From assembly GCF_001719065.1 (NCBI RefSeq), contig NZ_LWAF01000014.1, positions 1 to 39,989 on the forward strand: 39,989 nucleotides of DNA, in the 5' to 3' direction. Source of the DNA: Fervidobacterium thailandense (GTDB lineage Bacteria > Thermotogota > Thermotogae > Thermotogales > Fervidobacteriaceae). Positions 1-9,303 of the stretch are shown here, in pieces (positions within the stretch are counted from its first letter, which is position 1; each line of letters begins with the position of its first letter). The position numbers were made by a program, and so were the translations under genes. The notes under the pieces were generated by a model. That model ran no database searches. It was not told where the DNA came from and worked only from the letters and a program-made list of their open reading frames with translations.

Positions 1-242
1 ATGGTGAATCATTTTGAAGAGTTATTTGCGTTTGGCTGAGTTGTGGAGCGTGTTGAGTAAATGAAAGTGGAATACTGGAGAAGTTAAGCTGCGAGAGCAG
101 TAAGGGTGATGTTTTGTTAAAGCTGAGAAAAACAGCGTTTTTGAGAGCCGAAGGATGATTTCAAAGACCGAGATTTTTATTTAAGGACGAGGGGTATACC
201 CTCTATCAGCAAACTCTAATCATATCGTCGAACAGACCCTAA
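1..242 (+). repeat. Degenerate copy A of a small-ORF repeat family
   Basis: This stretch matches, in inverted orientation, the last ~280 bases of the window (copy B). It begins inside the tail of a first reading frame ending FEELFAFG-stop at 37-39. An almost identical 21-base spacer follows, then an ATG at 61. The second frame is broken by early stops (AGT-TAA, then CAG-TAA) where copy B reads through. Its end (about 205-242) still encodes LIISSNRP-stop, matching LIISLNKLFVS-stop in copy B. Bases 220-235 are the exact reverse complement of a 16-mer found in copies C and D. I read it as a dead copy of a two-frame unit. The function of the family is unknown to me. Confidence 0.75.
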
Positions 243-345
243 GGTTTGATACTAAATTTTACTACTCAAACTTGTTACAACTCAATACACAACTGTAACT
301 TCGCGTTTAACTTTCTTGTGTTGCGATTCTTAAAATACGAACGAA

Positions 346-374
346 TTGTCTGATTGTTTTGGATGTGGTAGAAT
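346..374 (+). promoter_or_regulatory. Candidate sigma70-type promoter for the CDF-led gene run
   Basis: TTGTCT at 346-351 and TAGAAT at 369-374 are separated by 17 bases, about 70 bases before the first start codon. The stretch 243-345 otherwise holds nothing I can recognise. Confidence 0.45.
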
Positions 375-442
375 ATAGTTAAGGTGTGTTTGATTTCTTA
401 TTTTGTCTTAAATGTGTGGATCGCTGAAATGGGAGTGTTGTA

Positions 443-1444
443 ATGTCGCATCAAGACCACGGGCATACCGATCATCACGAACACATCAACGGTGATCTGA
501 CTATCGCACGCTTCACTGCGGTAGTCCTCCTAAACCTCGGAATTACACTGGCGGAAATCGTCGGTGGAATGATCTCACGGAGTTTGCTACTTATTTCCGA
601 TGCTTTTCACAATTTAACCGACGCACTTGCCGTTTTGACATCTTACGTGGCACTCCGCATCTCGGAAATCGGTCCGAACAAACGGAGTACTTTTGGTTAC
701 AAACGCGCCAACGTTGTGGTCGCTTTTGTTAATTCTTCGGTACTCTTAGTGCTAATAGCCTTCATCATTCGTGAATCCTTTGAACGTTTGTTGAACCCTC
801 AGCGAATCAACACAGGCGTTGTTCTTGTCATTGGATGCATAGGCCTGTTGGGAAATGTACTCAGTCTTGCGCTTCTCCACCGCGGTTCACGCGAAAATAT
901 GAATGTTCGATCCGCTTTTCTTCACATGCTTTCGGACACTATTTCCTCCGTTTCCGTTATCTTGGGAGCTATTTTCATCGATAGGTTTAAGGTCTACTGG
1001 CTGGATTCGATTTTGACACTCCTTGTCGCTTCTTTTGTTGTTCGAGAAAGCTTCGGATTAGTTCTGAAAAGCTTGAACATACTGACTCAGAGAGTTCCGA
1101 AAGGTTTTGATATTGAAAAACTCGCGCAGATACTTTCAGAACATCCAATGGTTGAAAATGTCCACCACGTGCATCTCTGGGCGCTGGATGATAAAAACGT
1201 CCACTTCGAAGCCCATGTGAACCTGAAAGCGGACGTAAGACTCAGCGAGACAATGGAAATCCAACGAGAGTTGGAAAGTATCCTCGAAAAGCGAGGTGTC
1301 ACGCACGTAACACTCCAATTCGAATACAACGGTTGTCCGGGTTGTGGATTAGTAAAGTACGATGAGCATGCACCAAGAAAGACAGGACATGACCATGACT
1401 CGCGGGTTTCATCATCGAACGTTCAAGGGGGAAATGGAAAATGA
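443..1444 (+). CDS. Cation diffusion facilitator (Zn/divalent metal exporter)
   Basis: This 333-residue protein of the CDF family (CzcD/ZitB type) exports Zn2+ or similar ions across the inner membrane in exchange for protons. The N-terminus is His-rich (six His in residues 3-14), typical of ZitB/CzcD. About six membrane segments follow. Transport-site residues are visible as H56/D60 in TM2 (HNLTD) and H161/D165 in TM5 (HMLSD), the His2Asp2 pattern usual for zinc. The cytoplasmic C-terminal domain carries a HHVHLWALD motif, then GCPGCG and a His/Asp tail that could bind metal. The ATG at 443 has GGGAG seven bases before it. It is first in a gene run and overlaps the next gene by four bases. 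The exact metal is inferred. Confidence 0.9.
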   Translation: MSHQDHGHTDHHEHINGDLTIARFTAVVLLNLGITLAEIVGGMISRSLLLISDAFHNLTDALAVLTSYVALRISEIGPNKRSTFGYKRANVVVAFVNSSVLLVLIAFIIRESFERLLNPQRINTGVVLVIGCIGLLGNVLSLALLHRGSRENMNVRSAFLHMLSDTISSVSVILGAIFIDRFKVYWLDSILTLLVASFVVRESFGLVLKSLNILTQRVPKGFDIEKLAQILSEHPMVENVHHVHLWALDDKNVHFEAHVNLKADVRLSETMEIQRELESILEKRGVTHVTLQFEYNGCPGCGLVKYDEHAPRKTGHDHDSRVSSSNVQGGNGK

Positions 1445-2118
1445 GCGAACGGACAAACAACTCGAAAAACAATCCGGTGGGCAAAATCGAGAACATTGTA
1501 TTTGACCTTGGGAGAGTACTCGTTAAGTGGTACCCCGAGGAATATATCGAAAAGAAGTATGGAAAGGACATCGCGGAAATCATATCGATGCGCGTGCTAA
1601 ACTCCCGCGAATGGTTGGAGATGGATAGAGGTCTAATAAGTGAAGATGAGCTTTGGGATATGAAGCTTAGGGAACTGAACGGTTTGAAGGACGTACTCTT
1701 GGATCTTAAAGAGAAAACTCTCGAACTGTTGCAGCCTATCGAGGAAAATGTTTCACTTTTGCCACTTCTAAAGCGGATGGGTTACCGTCTCTTTGTGCTT
1801 TCAAATTTTTCCAGATCAATGTTCAGAAAGATCCGGGAGAGGTATAAATTTTTTGAACTCTTCGACGGTTTGGTCATATCGAGCGACCACTTTACCGTAA
1901 AACCGGAGAAGAAGATTTACAAAATTCTCATCGAAACTTTCGATGTGACACCGAGCGTCTCACTCTTCATCGATGACAAGCTGGAGAACGTACAGGCCGC
2001 TCTGGAACTTGGTTTCCACGTCATACATTTAGAGAAGCCAGAAGTTTTGAGGGAGAAATTGCTTGAATATGGTATAATTGTTTCAAAAATGCTTGGAGAA
2101 GGTGGTGCCGTTTTGTGA
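1441..2118 (+). CDS. HAD-superfamily phosphatase (YihX-like)
   Basis: This 225-residue HAD subfamily IA hydrolase has motif I as FDLGRVLVKW, with nucleophile D22. The DLGxV form, lacking the usual second Asp, is seen in the YihX (glucose-1-phosphatase) branch. Motif II is LSNFS, the motif III lysine lies in KPEKKIY, and the motif IV acids are in LFIDDKLENV. It therefore should dephosphorylate a small phosphometabolite in the cytosol. Neighbouring glgA and galT make a hexose phosphate a reasonable guess, but substrate cannot be read from sequence. The start overlaps the CDF stop (ATGA), indicating translational coupling. Confidence 0.85.
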   Translation: MSERTNNSKNNPVGKIENIVFDLGRVLVKWYPEEYIEKKYGKDIAEIISMRVLNSREWLEMDRGLISEDELWDMKLRELNGLKDVLLDLKEKTLELLQPIEENVSLLPLLKRMGYRLFVLSNFSRSMFRKIRERYKFFELFDGLVISSDHFTVKPEKKIYKILIETFDVTPSVSLFIDDKLENVQAALELGFHVIHLEKPEVLREKLLEYGIIVSKMLGEGGAVL

Positions 2119-2756
2119 AACTTGAAATCCTCCAAGTTGGTGGGAGCATAAGAGTTCCAGGAGCCATCGAGCAGGCATACTCGACAGTTTGCTACCTTAC
2201 GGACGGTAAGCGTCACATCCTCATAGACCCTGGGGACTACGTGTCCCTAAATTTCCTTGAGGAAAGATTCGAAGACGTAGGGATTTCTCCGGAGGACATC
2301 ACGGACGTCGTTCTTACGCACATTCATCTTGACCACGCGTACGCTACAAGATTCTTCCCGAACGCCACAATTCACGTGCACCCGGCGTACAAGGACAAGC
2401 CTTTTCACAAGTTTGGAACCTTCAAGAGCAAACTGTACATCGAGATGATAAACAGCTGGAAGACGGTTAACCTGATCAATGCCGGAACGCTGCTATTTGG
2501 TTCCATTAAGGTCTTCCACACACCGTGGCATGCGAAAGAACATTGCTCGTTTTTGATTGACACAGAGAACATGGGAAGAGTTCTCTACACCGGTGATATC
2601 GTAATGACGAGGGTTGAGTTTTACGAGATCTTTAGGTGGCTTAGAAAGGACGATTGTGCAAGGTTTGTAAACCGACTCGGAAGTCGGAGTGATTACATAA
2701 TCTTTACACACGATGAATACATCAGATCCGCCGATTATTATTCCGCACGAAGCTGA
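2115..2756 (+). CDS. Metallo-beta-lactamase-fold hydrolase
   Basis: This 213-residue MBL-fold protein has the binuclear metal signature THIHLDH (H69, H71, D73, H74), a following H in WHAKEH, the bridging Asp in YTGDIV, and a late His in FTHDEY. The set is complete, so a metal-dependent hydrolase is expected, most like the lactonase/thioesterase/glyoxalase group. The GTG start at 2115 overlaps the HAD stop by four bases. The gene ends 34 bases before the glgA start. The substrate is unknown. Confidence 0.85.
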   Translation: MKLEILQVGGSIRVPGAIEQAYSTVCYLTDGKRHILIDPGDYVSLNFLEERFEDVGISPEDITDVVLTHIHLDHAYATRFFPNATIHVHPAYKDKPFHKFGTFKSKLYIEMINSWKTVNLINAGTLLFGSIKVFHTPWHAKEHCSFLIDTENMGRVLYTGDIVMTRVEFYEIFRWLRKDDCARFVNRLGSRSDYIIFTHDEYIRSADYYSARS

Positions 2757-2790
2757 ATCGCTTTTGGGGCACGTTAAGGGAGGGATCGGG

Positions 2791-4245
2791 ATGAGAATCG
2801 CGATGGTTTCGTACGAGGTTTATCCATTTGCGAAAGTGGGGGGACTTGCTGACGTTGTCGGTGCGCTGCCGAAATATCTTGAGAAGAAGGATATAAGTGT
2901 GGATATCTACATGCCTCTCCATAAGAAAGTAATTGAGAACCAGCAAAAGTTTGGTTACACACTTGAGAAAATCACAGAGGGCCTCTCACCAATGCACTTG
3001 TTAACAGAGGAAAGGTTTGGAATCTACAAAACGACGCTTCCCGGGGCTAAAAATGTCCACGTGTTTTTCATCTCGAACGAATATTACTTCAGCGCGGACG
3101 AAGTGTACCAAGGACCGGATCTTGCCGAGCAGGCAATTTTCTTCTCAAAATCCGTTCTGGAAGCGATCCAGAAACTCAACATCAGTTACAACGTTATCCA
3201 CGTCAACGACTGGCAAACGGCCCTCATCCCCGTTTACCTCAAGACCCTTTACAGGGACAATCCCCATTTCCAGCACACCGCAACGGTCCTGACAATTCAT
3301 AACCTCGGTTATCAGGGAATTTTTGATGCAAGTTACTTACGATTTGCCGGATTGCCTGAAGAACTCTACAATATTGATGGGCTCGAGTTCTACGGGCAAA
3401 TTAACTTCCTCAAAGGGGGAATACTCTTTTCAGACGTCATCAACACCGTCAGTCCCACGTATGCAAAGGAAATACAAACTAAGGAGTACGGGGAAAAGCT
3501 CGACGGCGTACTGAGACTCAGATCTGCAGACCTTTATGGAATCCTCAACGGCATAGACTACGACGAATACAATCCCATGACAGATAAAAGAATTTACGTA
3601 AATTATGACCTCTCAACAGTCCACTTAAAAAAAGAAAACAAACGGCAACTACAACGTGAGCTTGGGCTACCTGAGAGGGATGTTCCACTTATAGGGATGA
3701 TAAACAGGTTGGTTGACCAAAAGGGTTTGGATATTCTCGCGGAGATAATGGATTACGTTTCGTTGTTCGATATGCAGTTTGTTCTCCTTGGAACGGGTGA
3801 AAAACAGTACGAAGATATGTTCAGAAAGCTTGGAGAAAAGTATCCGGAAAAATATTCGATCAACATAAAATTTGATATCGTACTTGCCCAGAAGATATAC
3901 GCTGGCGCGGATATGTTCTTGATGCCATCCCGTTACGAACCGTGCGGTCTTGGACAGATGTACAGCCTTAGGTACGGGACAATTCCCATTGTTAGGTACA
4001 CCGGAGGTCTGGCCGATACGATAACCGAATATAATCCTGAAACCGGGCAAGGCAACGGCTTCGGGTTCACCGAATACGACTCGGCACACCTACTGAAAGC
4101 GATCGCAAGGGCAATCTACTTTTACAGCGAAGAAAAACACTGGCAAAAACTTGTGGAGAACGCAATGAAAACCGATGTGTCGTGGGACAAGTCCGCTGGC
4201 GAGTACGTGAAACTCTACCAGAGAGCTATTTCGAAGATCAAATGA
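2791..4245 (+). CDS. glgA: Glycogen synthase (ADP-glucose type)
   Basis: This 484-residue GT5 glycosyltransferase extends alpha-1,4-glucan from ADP-glucose. The N-terminal KVGGLADV (K15) is the nucleotide-sugar binding KxGGL motif. HVNDWQTAL, GMINRLVDQKGLD and the C-terminal SRYEPCGLGQMYSLRYG box (the GT5 E-x7-E region) are all present, and length is normal. The frame stays open back to 2713, but I chose ATG 2791. It gives the canonical MRIAMVSYE start, and AAGGGAGGG lies just upstream (about 2776-2785). No glgB, glgC or glgP is nearby, so substrate supply must be encoded elsewhere. Confidence 0.95.
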   Translation: MRIAMVSYEVYPFAKVGGLADVVGALPKYLEKKDISVDIYMPLHKKVIENQQKFGYTLEKITEGLSPMHLLTEERFGIYKTTLPGAKNVHVFFISNEYYFSADEVYQGPDLAEQAIFFSKSVLEAIQKLNISYNVIHVNDWQTALIPVYLKTLYRDNPHFQHTATVLTIHNLGYQGIFDASYLRFAGLPEELYNIDGLEFYGQINFLKGGILFSDVINTVSPTYAKEIQTKEYGEKLDGVLRLRSADLYGILNGIDYDEYNPMTDKRIYVNYDLSTVHLKKENKRQLQRELGLPERDVPLIGMINRLVDQKGLDILAEIMDYVSLFDMQFVLLGTGEKQYEDMFRKLGEKYPEKYSINIKFDIVLAQKIYAGADMFLMPSRYEPCGLGQMYSLRYGTIPIVRYTGGLADTITEYNPETGQGNGFGFTEYDSAHLLKAIARAIYFYSEEKHWQKLVENAMKTDVSWDKSAGEYVKLYQRAISKIK

Positions 4246-4280
4246 TTTCTTAAGTAACTCGAGGTGAAGGAGGAATCGAC

Positions 4281-5291
4281 ATGCCCGAGTACAGGAAGGA
4301 CCCCGTCGTGAAGCGCTGGGTTATCATCTCCACCGAGCGCGCAAAGAGGCCTCACGACTTCCAAGTTCAACCGGAAGAAATCAAGGTTTCGTTCTGCCCA
4401 TTTGACTACGGCAACGAGCACACAACTCCGCCTGAAATAATAGCCTTTAGACCCGCCGACACACAGCCCAACACCCCAGGTTGGTGGGTCCGCGTTGTAC
4501 CGAACAAATTCCCTGCCGTTGACCCGGAACTCGAGGTTGACAGATACGGGCACGGAATGTACGACGCGATGACGGGCTTTGGGTACCACGAAGTCATAGT
4601 GGAGACTCCTGACCACGACTCCACTTTCGCACTCTACGATTACAAACAGGCCGAAGAAGTTGTTTGGGCGTACGTCACCAGGTACCGTGCAATGGCTCAA
4701 GATCCGCGGGTGAAATACATACTAATATTCAGAAACCACGGAAAAGAAGGTGGCGCTTCATTGGCACATCCGCATAGCCAAATTATCGCAACCCCGATAG
4801 TGCCGAAAACCGTTCAAGAGGAGCTGGATGGTTCCAAGGATTATTACTCCTACAAAGAACGATGTGTATTTTGCGATATGATAAATCAGGAAAAGCTTGA
4901 AGGAAGGAGAGTAGTGGAGGAGAACGAACACTTCATCGCATTTGAACCTTACGCAGCAAGGTTCCCGTTCGAAACTTGGATCCTCCCTAAGCGACACTCT
5001 CACGACTTCGGGGCAATAACCGAGGATGAAGTTAGAACGTTTGCCCGAATCTTGAAAAACGTCCTACACAGGATCTACGTTGTTCTCAACAATCCACCGT
5101 ACAACTTCCTTATCCACACCGCACCCGTATTCAACGAAGGAAAGCATTACTACCACTGGCACGTGGAGATAATTCCACGACTCACACGTGTCGCTGGCTT
5201 TGAGTGGGGGTCTGGTTTTTACATTAACCCGGTTCCACCCGAGGATGCGGCAAGGTATCTTGTCGAAAACTACGAAGAAGTAACGCAGTAA
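4281..5291 (+). CDS. galT: Galactose-1-phosphate uridylyltransferase
   Basis: This 336-residue enzyme of the Leloir pathway exchanges UMP between UDP-glucose and galactose-1-phosphate. The HIT-superfamily active site is seen as HPHSQ at 163-167, with H165 the expected uridylylated nucleophile. Cysteines at CPF (39-41) and CVFC could bind structural metal. The C-terminal half repeats the fold with HYHWHVEIIPR and GFEWGSGFYINP, typical of GalT. AAGGAGG precedes ATG 4281. The gene follows glgA by 35 bases and is probably co-transcribed. No galK or galE is in the window. Confidence 0.93.
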   Translation: MPEYRKDPVVKRWVIISTERAKRPHDFQVQPEEIKVSFCPFDYGNEHTTPPEIIAFRPADTQPNTPGWWVRVVPNKFPAVDPELEVDRYGHGMYDAMTGFGYHEVIVETPDHDSTFALYDYKQAEEVVWAYVTRYRAMAQDPRVKYILIFRNHGKEGGASLAHPHSQIIATPIVPKTVQEELDGSKDYYSYKERCVFCDMINQEKLEGRRVVEENEHFIAFEPYAARFPFETWILPKRHSHDFGAITEDEVRTFARILKNVLHRIYVVLNNPPYNFLIHTAPVFNEGKHYYHWHVEIIPRLTRVAGFEWGSGFYINPVPPEDAARYLVENYEEVTQ

Positions 5292-5331
5292 GCGGTAGTC
5301 AAGGGAATCTCAAATAGAGGAGTGAATCATC

Positions 5332-6132
5332 GTGGAATTCAAGATGTCGGAAGACATAAAAATCGCCGAGCTAAGGAAGAACGTAAAACACTTCATAGCC
5401 GTTCTCAGTGGAAAAGGTGGCGTTGGCAAGACAACGGTGGCCGTTAACCTTTCAACAGCACTTGCTGAAAACGGATACAAGGTGGGCTTACTTGACCTTG
5501 ACATCCACGGGCCGGACGTTGTGCGGATGCTCGGAGGCAACGCGTACCCAACCATGGGAGAGGATGAGCGTATCGTTCCAGCTCTCATATTACCTAATCT
5601 CAAGGCGCTCTCCATCTCGATGCTCGTTGAAGAGGGAAAACCGATAATTTGGAGAGGACCGCTCAAGCATACGGCCATCAAACAGTTCCTTGGTGATACG
5701 GACTGGGGAGAACTGGACTTTCTCATCTTTGATTTGCCACCAGGTACCGGTGATGAGGCGCTGAGTTTGTTCCAAGTCCTGGGAACCATCGATGGTGTAA
5801 TCATCGTAACCACACCACAAAAAGTTGCTCTCGACGACGTGCGAAGGGCTATTGCCTTCGTCCAAACTATGAATCAGAGGGTGCTTGGTGTTGTGGAGAA
5901 TATGTCTTACATGAGATGTAAAGATGAGATCGTCTATCCTTTCGGAACCGGTGGCGCTGAGCTACTTGCGAAGGAATTCAACATACCGGTCCTTGGCAAG
6001 ATTCCTATGGATCCTAAGGCTTTAGAGTTGCTGGACGAAGGAAAGCCGATAACCCTTTACTATCGTGAAAGTGAAATCGAACGTGCGTTCCGTGAACTGG
6101 CAGAAAACGTTGCAAGAGCAGCTGAAGCTTGA
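5332..6132 (+). CDS. Mrp/NBP35-type P-loop ATPase lacking the CxxC motif
   Basis: This 266-residue protein of the Mrp/ApbC/NBP35 family normally acts as an Fe-S cluster scaffold or carrier. The deviant Walker A is GKGGVGKT (27-34), followed by DLDIHGPD and [11 protein letters not shown], all standard. [17 protein letters not shown] replaces the usual ENMSYF-C-xx-C region and contains C196, the only cysteine in the protein. The usual cluster-bridging pair is therefore absent. The GTG start at 5332 is set by GAGGAG nine bases upstream; an in-frame ATG at 5344 is an alternative. It may be a degenerate Mrp, or one binding a cluster through a single Cys per monomer, or a different MinD-like ATPase. 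Confidence 0.85.
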   Translation: MEFKMSEDIKIAELRKNVKHFIAVLSGKGGVGKTTVAVNLSTALAENGYKVGLLDLDIHGPDVVRMLGGNAYPTMGEDERIVPALILPNLKALSISMLVEEGKPIIWRGPLKHTAIKQFLGDTDWGELDFLIFDLPPGTGDEALSLFQVLGTIDGVIIVTTPQKVALDDVRRAIAFVQTMNQRVLGVVENMSYMRCKDEIVYPFGTGGAELLAKEFNIPVLGKIPMDPKALELLDEGKPITLYYRESEIERAFRELAENVARAAEA

Positions 6133-6167
6133 GAGAGTTGAAAACACCAAAGAGGTGAAGAAATCCT

Positions 6168-6626
6168 GTGAGGATAGAGCCACCGAGTAACGACCCAAAG
6201 TTAAAAAGTACGAACGTAAAGGGAAAGAAGCTTTCAAAAAAAGAAGCGGTTGAGCGAAAAAGCTCGAGTAGTTTTGTGAGCTTTTTTGAGGAAACCCAGG
6301 AAGAAATTGTTCAAAAAACGATCGAGGAAATGGTCAGTGAAGTTGTCGAAGCGGGTAACGATTTTGTCAGATCCCCAACGCAAGAAAATTTGAAACGGTA
6401 CAAGGAAAAGATTAGGGAAGTTCTCAAGTACATAGAGAAAAACCTTTACAAGATCGCCGGTAAGTACGATTTCGGTTCGCAACCCAGACTCCACATCATC
6501 GCCGAGCAAATCGACGAAAAGCTCGAGCAAATTGCTTCACTACTCATGGAAGCTGAGAAAAACACATTAAAACTTGCCGAGAAAGTTGGGGAAATAAACG
6601 GTCTGATATTCGATTTGTACAAGTGA
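6168..6626 (+). CDS. YaaR-like protein (DUF327)
   Basis: This 152-residue, highly charged and mainly helical protein ends in the hallmark [11 protein letters not shown], like the GLLxDIY ending of DUF327/YaaR proteins. The SF..F(E)E N-terminal box, a central [12 protein letters not shown] helix and an [14 protein letters not shown] helix fit the same family. The family has no firmly assigned activity. The GTG at 6168 follows an AGAGGTG site. It sits 35 bases after the Mrp-like gene and 34 bases before uppP. Family assignment is from memory of the pattern. Confidence 0.75.
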   Translation: MRIEPPSNDPKLKSTNVKGKKLSKKEAVERKSSSSFVSFFEETQEEIVQKTIEEMVSEVVEAGNDFVRSPTQENLKRYKEKIREVLKYIEKNLYKIAGKYDFGSQPRLHIIAEQIDEKLEQIASLLMEAEKNTLKLAEKVGEINGLIFDLYK

Positions 6627-6660
6627 AGGTGTAACCTTTCAAGAACTGGAGGGACAGCAC

Positions 6661-7407
6661 TTGAAAGAGCTCGTACTCGGACTTGTTCAGGGAGCCACGG
6701 AATTTCTTCCGATTTCCAGCTCAGGGCATTTGGCACTCTTTTCAAAGCTCATGAGTCTTCCCTCGGATCTTTCTTTTTTCGCGTTTCTCCATCTTGCAAC
6801 CTTTGTAGCGGTTCTCATTTTACTCTGGCAAGACGTTGCTTCCATCTTAGTCGGACTTGTGCGATTGGATAAGAACTACTGGGTACTCACTTTAAAACTT
6901 GTCGTGTCCAGCATTCCGGCGGGAATTGTTGGATTGCTTTTCGAAGAAAAGGTAGAAAGTGCGATTTCATCTCAAAAACTGATTGGTGTCTTCTTCGTTG
7001 TTACCGCGGTCGCACTGTGGTTATCCGATAAATTTTCCGGCGAGAAAACCATGATGACGATCTCGTATAAGGATGCCTTTGTCATCGGGCTGTTTCAAGC
7101 TATTGCAATTCTTCCGGGTATATCGAGGAGTGGCTTCACACTGATCGGTGCTCTGCTAGTTGGAATGTCCCGTGTCGAGGCATTTAAATATTCGTTCCTG
7201 ATGAGTCTACCTGTCACCCTTGCGGCTGGACTCCTGAAAATTCCGGAAGTTCACATGAGCGGAGTTGTCCTGGGAAGCTTTGCGGGTGCACTTTTTTCCG
7301 GACTTGTTTCTCTGATTGTCCTTAGGTACTTAACTGTTTCAGCACATCTCAAGTATTTTTCCCTTTATTTGATAGTACCGGCCGTTCTGAGTTTCTTAGT
7401 GAAGTGA
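6661..7407 (+). CDS. uppP: Undecaprenyl-diphosphatase (UppP/BacA)
   Basis: This 248-residue integral membrane enzyme recycles undecaprenyl-diphosphate to the monophosphate carrier for peptidoglycan and other envelope polymers. The two signatures are clear: [13 protein letters not shown] near the N-terminus and [10 protein letters not shown] at about residues 150-160, with hydrophobic helices throughout. Start is TTG 6661 with GGAGGG upstream; the encoded [17 protein letters not shown] matches the usual UppP N-terminus, so nothing is missing. It lies between the YaaR-like gene and a secreted-protein gene. Confidence 0.93.
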   Translation: MKELVLGLVQGATEFLPISSSGHLALFSKLMSLPSDLSFFAFLHLATFVAVLILLWQDVASILVGLVRLDKNYWVLTLKLVVSSIPAGIVGLLFEEKVESAISSQKLIGVFFVVTAVALWLSDKFSGEKTMMTISYKDAFVIGLFQAIAILPGISRSGFTLIGALLVGMSRVEAFKYSFLMSLPVTLAAGLLKIPEVHMSGVVLGSFAGALFSGLVSLIVLRYLTVSAHLKYFSLYLIVPAVLSFLVK

Positions 7408-7447
7408 CAAAGTTAAGTGACAACCCAGGTTCGAGGGAGGCCATAGC

Positions 7448-8128
7448 GTGCATAGGTCCGTAAAATCCTTTTTGAAATCGGTACTTATCTTAGTCCTGAT
7501 CTTTAGCACCGTTGGTTTGGGATTTGCGACCGAGTTCTTCATGCACACGCGAGACGGGCTGGGCTTTTGCGGAAAGCTCAATTACATACAGTACACCGTG
7601 GGATATCCATACGCCGAAATCGGTTTAGATTTTCCGCTTCATACCATATTCTCACTTCAAATATCAACCGGATTCGACCTCAAAGCCAACACTTCAACAA
7701 CCAAGACCTTACCCCTGTTCACTTTCGGGAGTTTCCAGCTTGGAATTCCCCTGGAGCTCTTGCTGAAAACTGAAAAGGTGGAAACTCTCCAGGAAATCGG
7801 ACGTGCAAACGTTGGGCTGTTACTTGGATACACTCAAGAACTGGTTGGTGGCGTGCCCGTTTCCGTGAGGTTTATCGCACTCTTCTCCCCTTACTATCTA
7901 TACTACGATCCTGCTTACAATGTTAATATCCCGACAGTTCGCACGGAGGACGTTTTTAGAAGTAGATTTGAAATAAAGGTTTCAGCGGCAATCCAGGATA
8001 TAACTTTAGGATTCGGCTATTCAGCAGCCTTCAGGTGGCTTACCTACAGATCGATGTTCATAACCGGACAAGATAGCATCTTCCTGGAGCTCAGATTCAG
8101 AATAAACTTAACCAATCCGGGAAACTAA
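7448..8128 (+). CDS. Secreted, probably outer-envelope beta-barrel protein
   Basis: This is a 226-residue protein of unknown function. Residues 1-28 form a signal peptide (charged MHRSVKSFLK, hydrophobic core, cleavage likely after GFA-T). The mature part alternates polar and aromatic/hydrophobic residues with repeated short strands (IGLDFPLHTIFSLQIS, ITLGFGYSAAFRW, IFLELRFRINL), as expected for a small beta-barrel. GTG 7448 has CGAGGGAGG upstream. It ends the plus-strand run; a weak inverted repeat (AAGTAC...GTACTT, 8127-8148) lies between it and the convergent gene. Confidence 0.65.
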   Translation: MHRSVKSFLKSVLILVLIFSTVGLGFATEFFMHTRDGLGFCGKLNYIQYTVGYPYAEIGLDFPLHTIFSLQISTGFDLKANTSTTKTLPLFTFGSFQLGIPLELLLKTEKVETLQEIGRANVGLLLGYTQELVGGVPVSVRFIALFSPYYLYYDPAYNVNIPTVRTEDVFRSRFEIKVSAAIQDITLGFGYSAAFRWLTYRSMFITGQDSIFLELRFRINLTNPGN

Positions 8129-8147
8129 GTACGGGTAGTAAAGTACT

Positions 8148-8363
8148 TCAGCCTTGTTTTCCGTGCCTTAACTTTTTGAATTCTTCGTGTTCCTTTCTCA
8201 ATTCCTCGATAAGATCCGACACCTTCCACTCGAGACTGGTAGGCGTCGTACTCGCAAAAATAAGATCCCTTTCGGGGAAGTTTTCTTTAAGAATTTTCAT
8301 GAGCTTTATGATTTCAAAGTTTTCAAAATTGTGGAGGATGACTATTCTCTCGTTTTCGCTCAT
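8148..8363 (-). CDS. Small DUF3783-like protein
   Basis: This 71-residue acidic protein starts SENERIVILHNFENFEIIKLM, followed by a FPERDLIFASTTPTSLEWKVSDLIEELRKEHEEF core. This resembles the DUF3783 family, for which I know no function. ATG 8363 has GGAGGT seven bases upstream; a GTG one codon earlier is too close to the site. It overlaps the 3' end of the UV endonuclease gene by 41 bases and is probably translated from the same message. Confidence 0.6.
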   Translation of the reverse strand: MSENERIVILHNFENFEIIKLMKILKENFPERDLIFASTTPTSLEWKVSDLIEELRKEHEEFKKLRHGKQG

Positions 8364-9303
8364 CACTTAAACCTCCCATTTTCGGCCTTGTTCCAAAATA
8401 CTCGCCGAGTTCGTTAAATAAGCGTTCAATCGCAATTTCTTTCTGTTTTGCCTCAACGATCACATCAATCCTATGACCTTGGAACATACCAACCATCCCA
8501 ACAAAGTCCTCAACCTTCAACCAATTGCCGTGTTCGCCGAAGTGTTTCGGACTTTCCGGTTCAGAGGAGATGTGAAACTCGGGAATCCTATTTCCCCAGG
8601 TTTTCATGAGCTCTGGAACGGAAAATTCTGACGGATTTAGTTTGTGGTGGTAGTAATCGAACACAACAGGAAGCCCCACGGCGGAAATCTCCAGAACGTC
8701 CCCGACAGTGAAATGACGTTCATCGTTCTCCAATGCCAACCTTTCCAGAAGCCACGGGTTTTCTCTTACCCTTTCGACAAACGTTGCTTTAGAGAGTTCC
8801 TTGTTACCGTACGTTCCTCCTGTATGCACAACGACCACACCGTTTTCGTCAACCCCGAGCTCGTCGAGCAACCAAAAATGGTACTTGAGTTCCTTTAGGG
8901 AATTTACAACCACCTCCTCGCGTGGTGAGTTGAGAACGACGAACTGACCAGGATGCATAGTTATACGTATTCCTCGGCACTTGATCTCCTGAGCAAGCTC
9001 CCTTAGAATAGGTTTCAGTTCGACAAACCAGGATGCACTAAAGCTCTCGTGCGAGGCAAAAGGAATAAAGTTCGAACCCAGCCGGAAGATTCTTAAGCCA
9101 AGCCTTTGCGAAATATCGAGAAGTTTGACGAAATCTTCCCCGTTCTTGGATACAGTTCTAAGTAGGTTCTTCAAGTTCAAGCTCTTCAAAGTCAGCGTAT
9201 GGTTTGTCGAAATCTTACCATCCGCCGTGGAACAGAAAAACCCGAGGCCAACTAATCCAAAATGCCAACCAAGTAGTTCCAAGTGTCTAGTCCTTGCTTC
9301 CAC
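8323..9303 (-). CDS. uvsE: UV damage endonuclease
   Basis: This protein of about 326 residues belongs to the UVDE/UvsE family, which nicks DNA 5' of UV photoproducts and other distorting lesions using a metal-bearing TIM barrel. Visible metal and active-site stretches are RLGSNFIPFASHE, TMHPGQFVVLNSP, VVHTGGTYGNK, FDYYHHKLNP and FHISSEPE, spread along the barrel as in the family. Start is ambiguous: TTG 9306 or GTG 9303. GGGGGAG fits GTG better. The start overlaps the Rieske gene stop by about 17 bases. It offers a light-independent UV repair route beside the photolyase at 23219. Confidence 0.9.
   Translation of the reverse strand: MEARTRHLELLGWHFGLVGLGFFCSTADGKISTNHTLTLKSLNLKNLLRTVSKNGEDFVKLLDISQRLGLRIFRLGSNFIPFASHESFSASWFVELKPILRELAQEIKCRGIRITMHPGQFVVLNSPREEVVVNSLKELKYHFWLLDELGVDENGVVVVHTGGTYGNKELSKATFVERVRENPWLLERLALENDERHFTVGDVLEISAVGLPVVFDYYHHKLNPSEFSVPELMKTWGNRIPEFHISSEPESPKHFGEHGNWLKVEDFVGMVGMFQGHRIDVIVEAKQKEIAIERLFNELGEYFGTRPKMGGLSDERKRENSHPPQF

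Noticed and set aside
4215-4700. 161-codon minus-strand open frame over galT
   Set aside because: It is antisense to a well-supported galT, has no ribosome site or recognisable family, and reads as a shadow of galT codon use.
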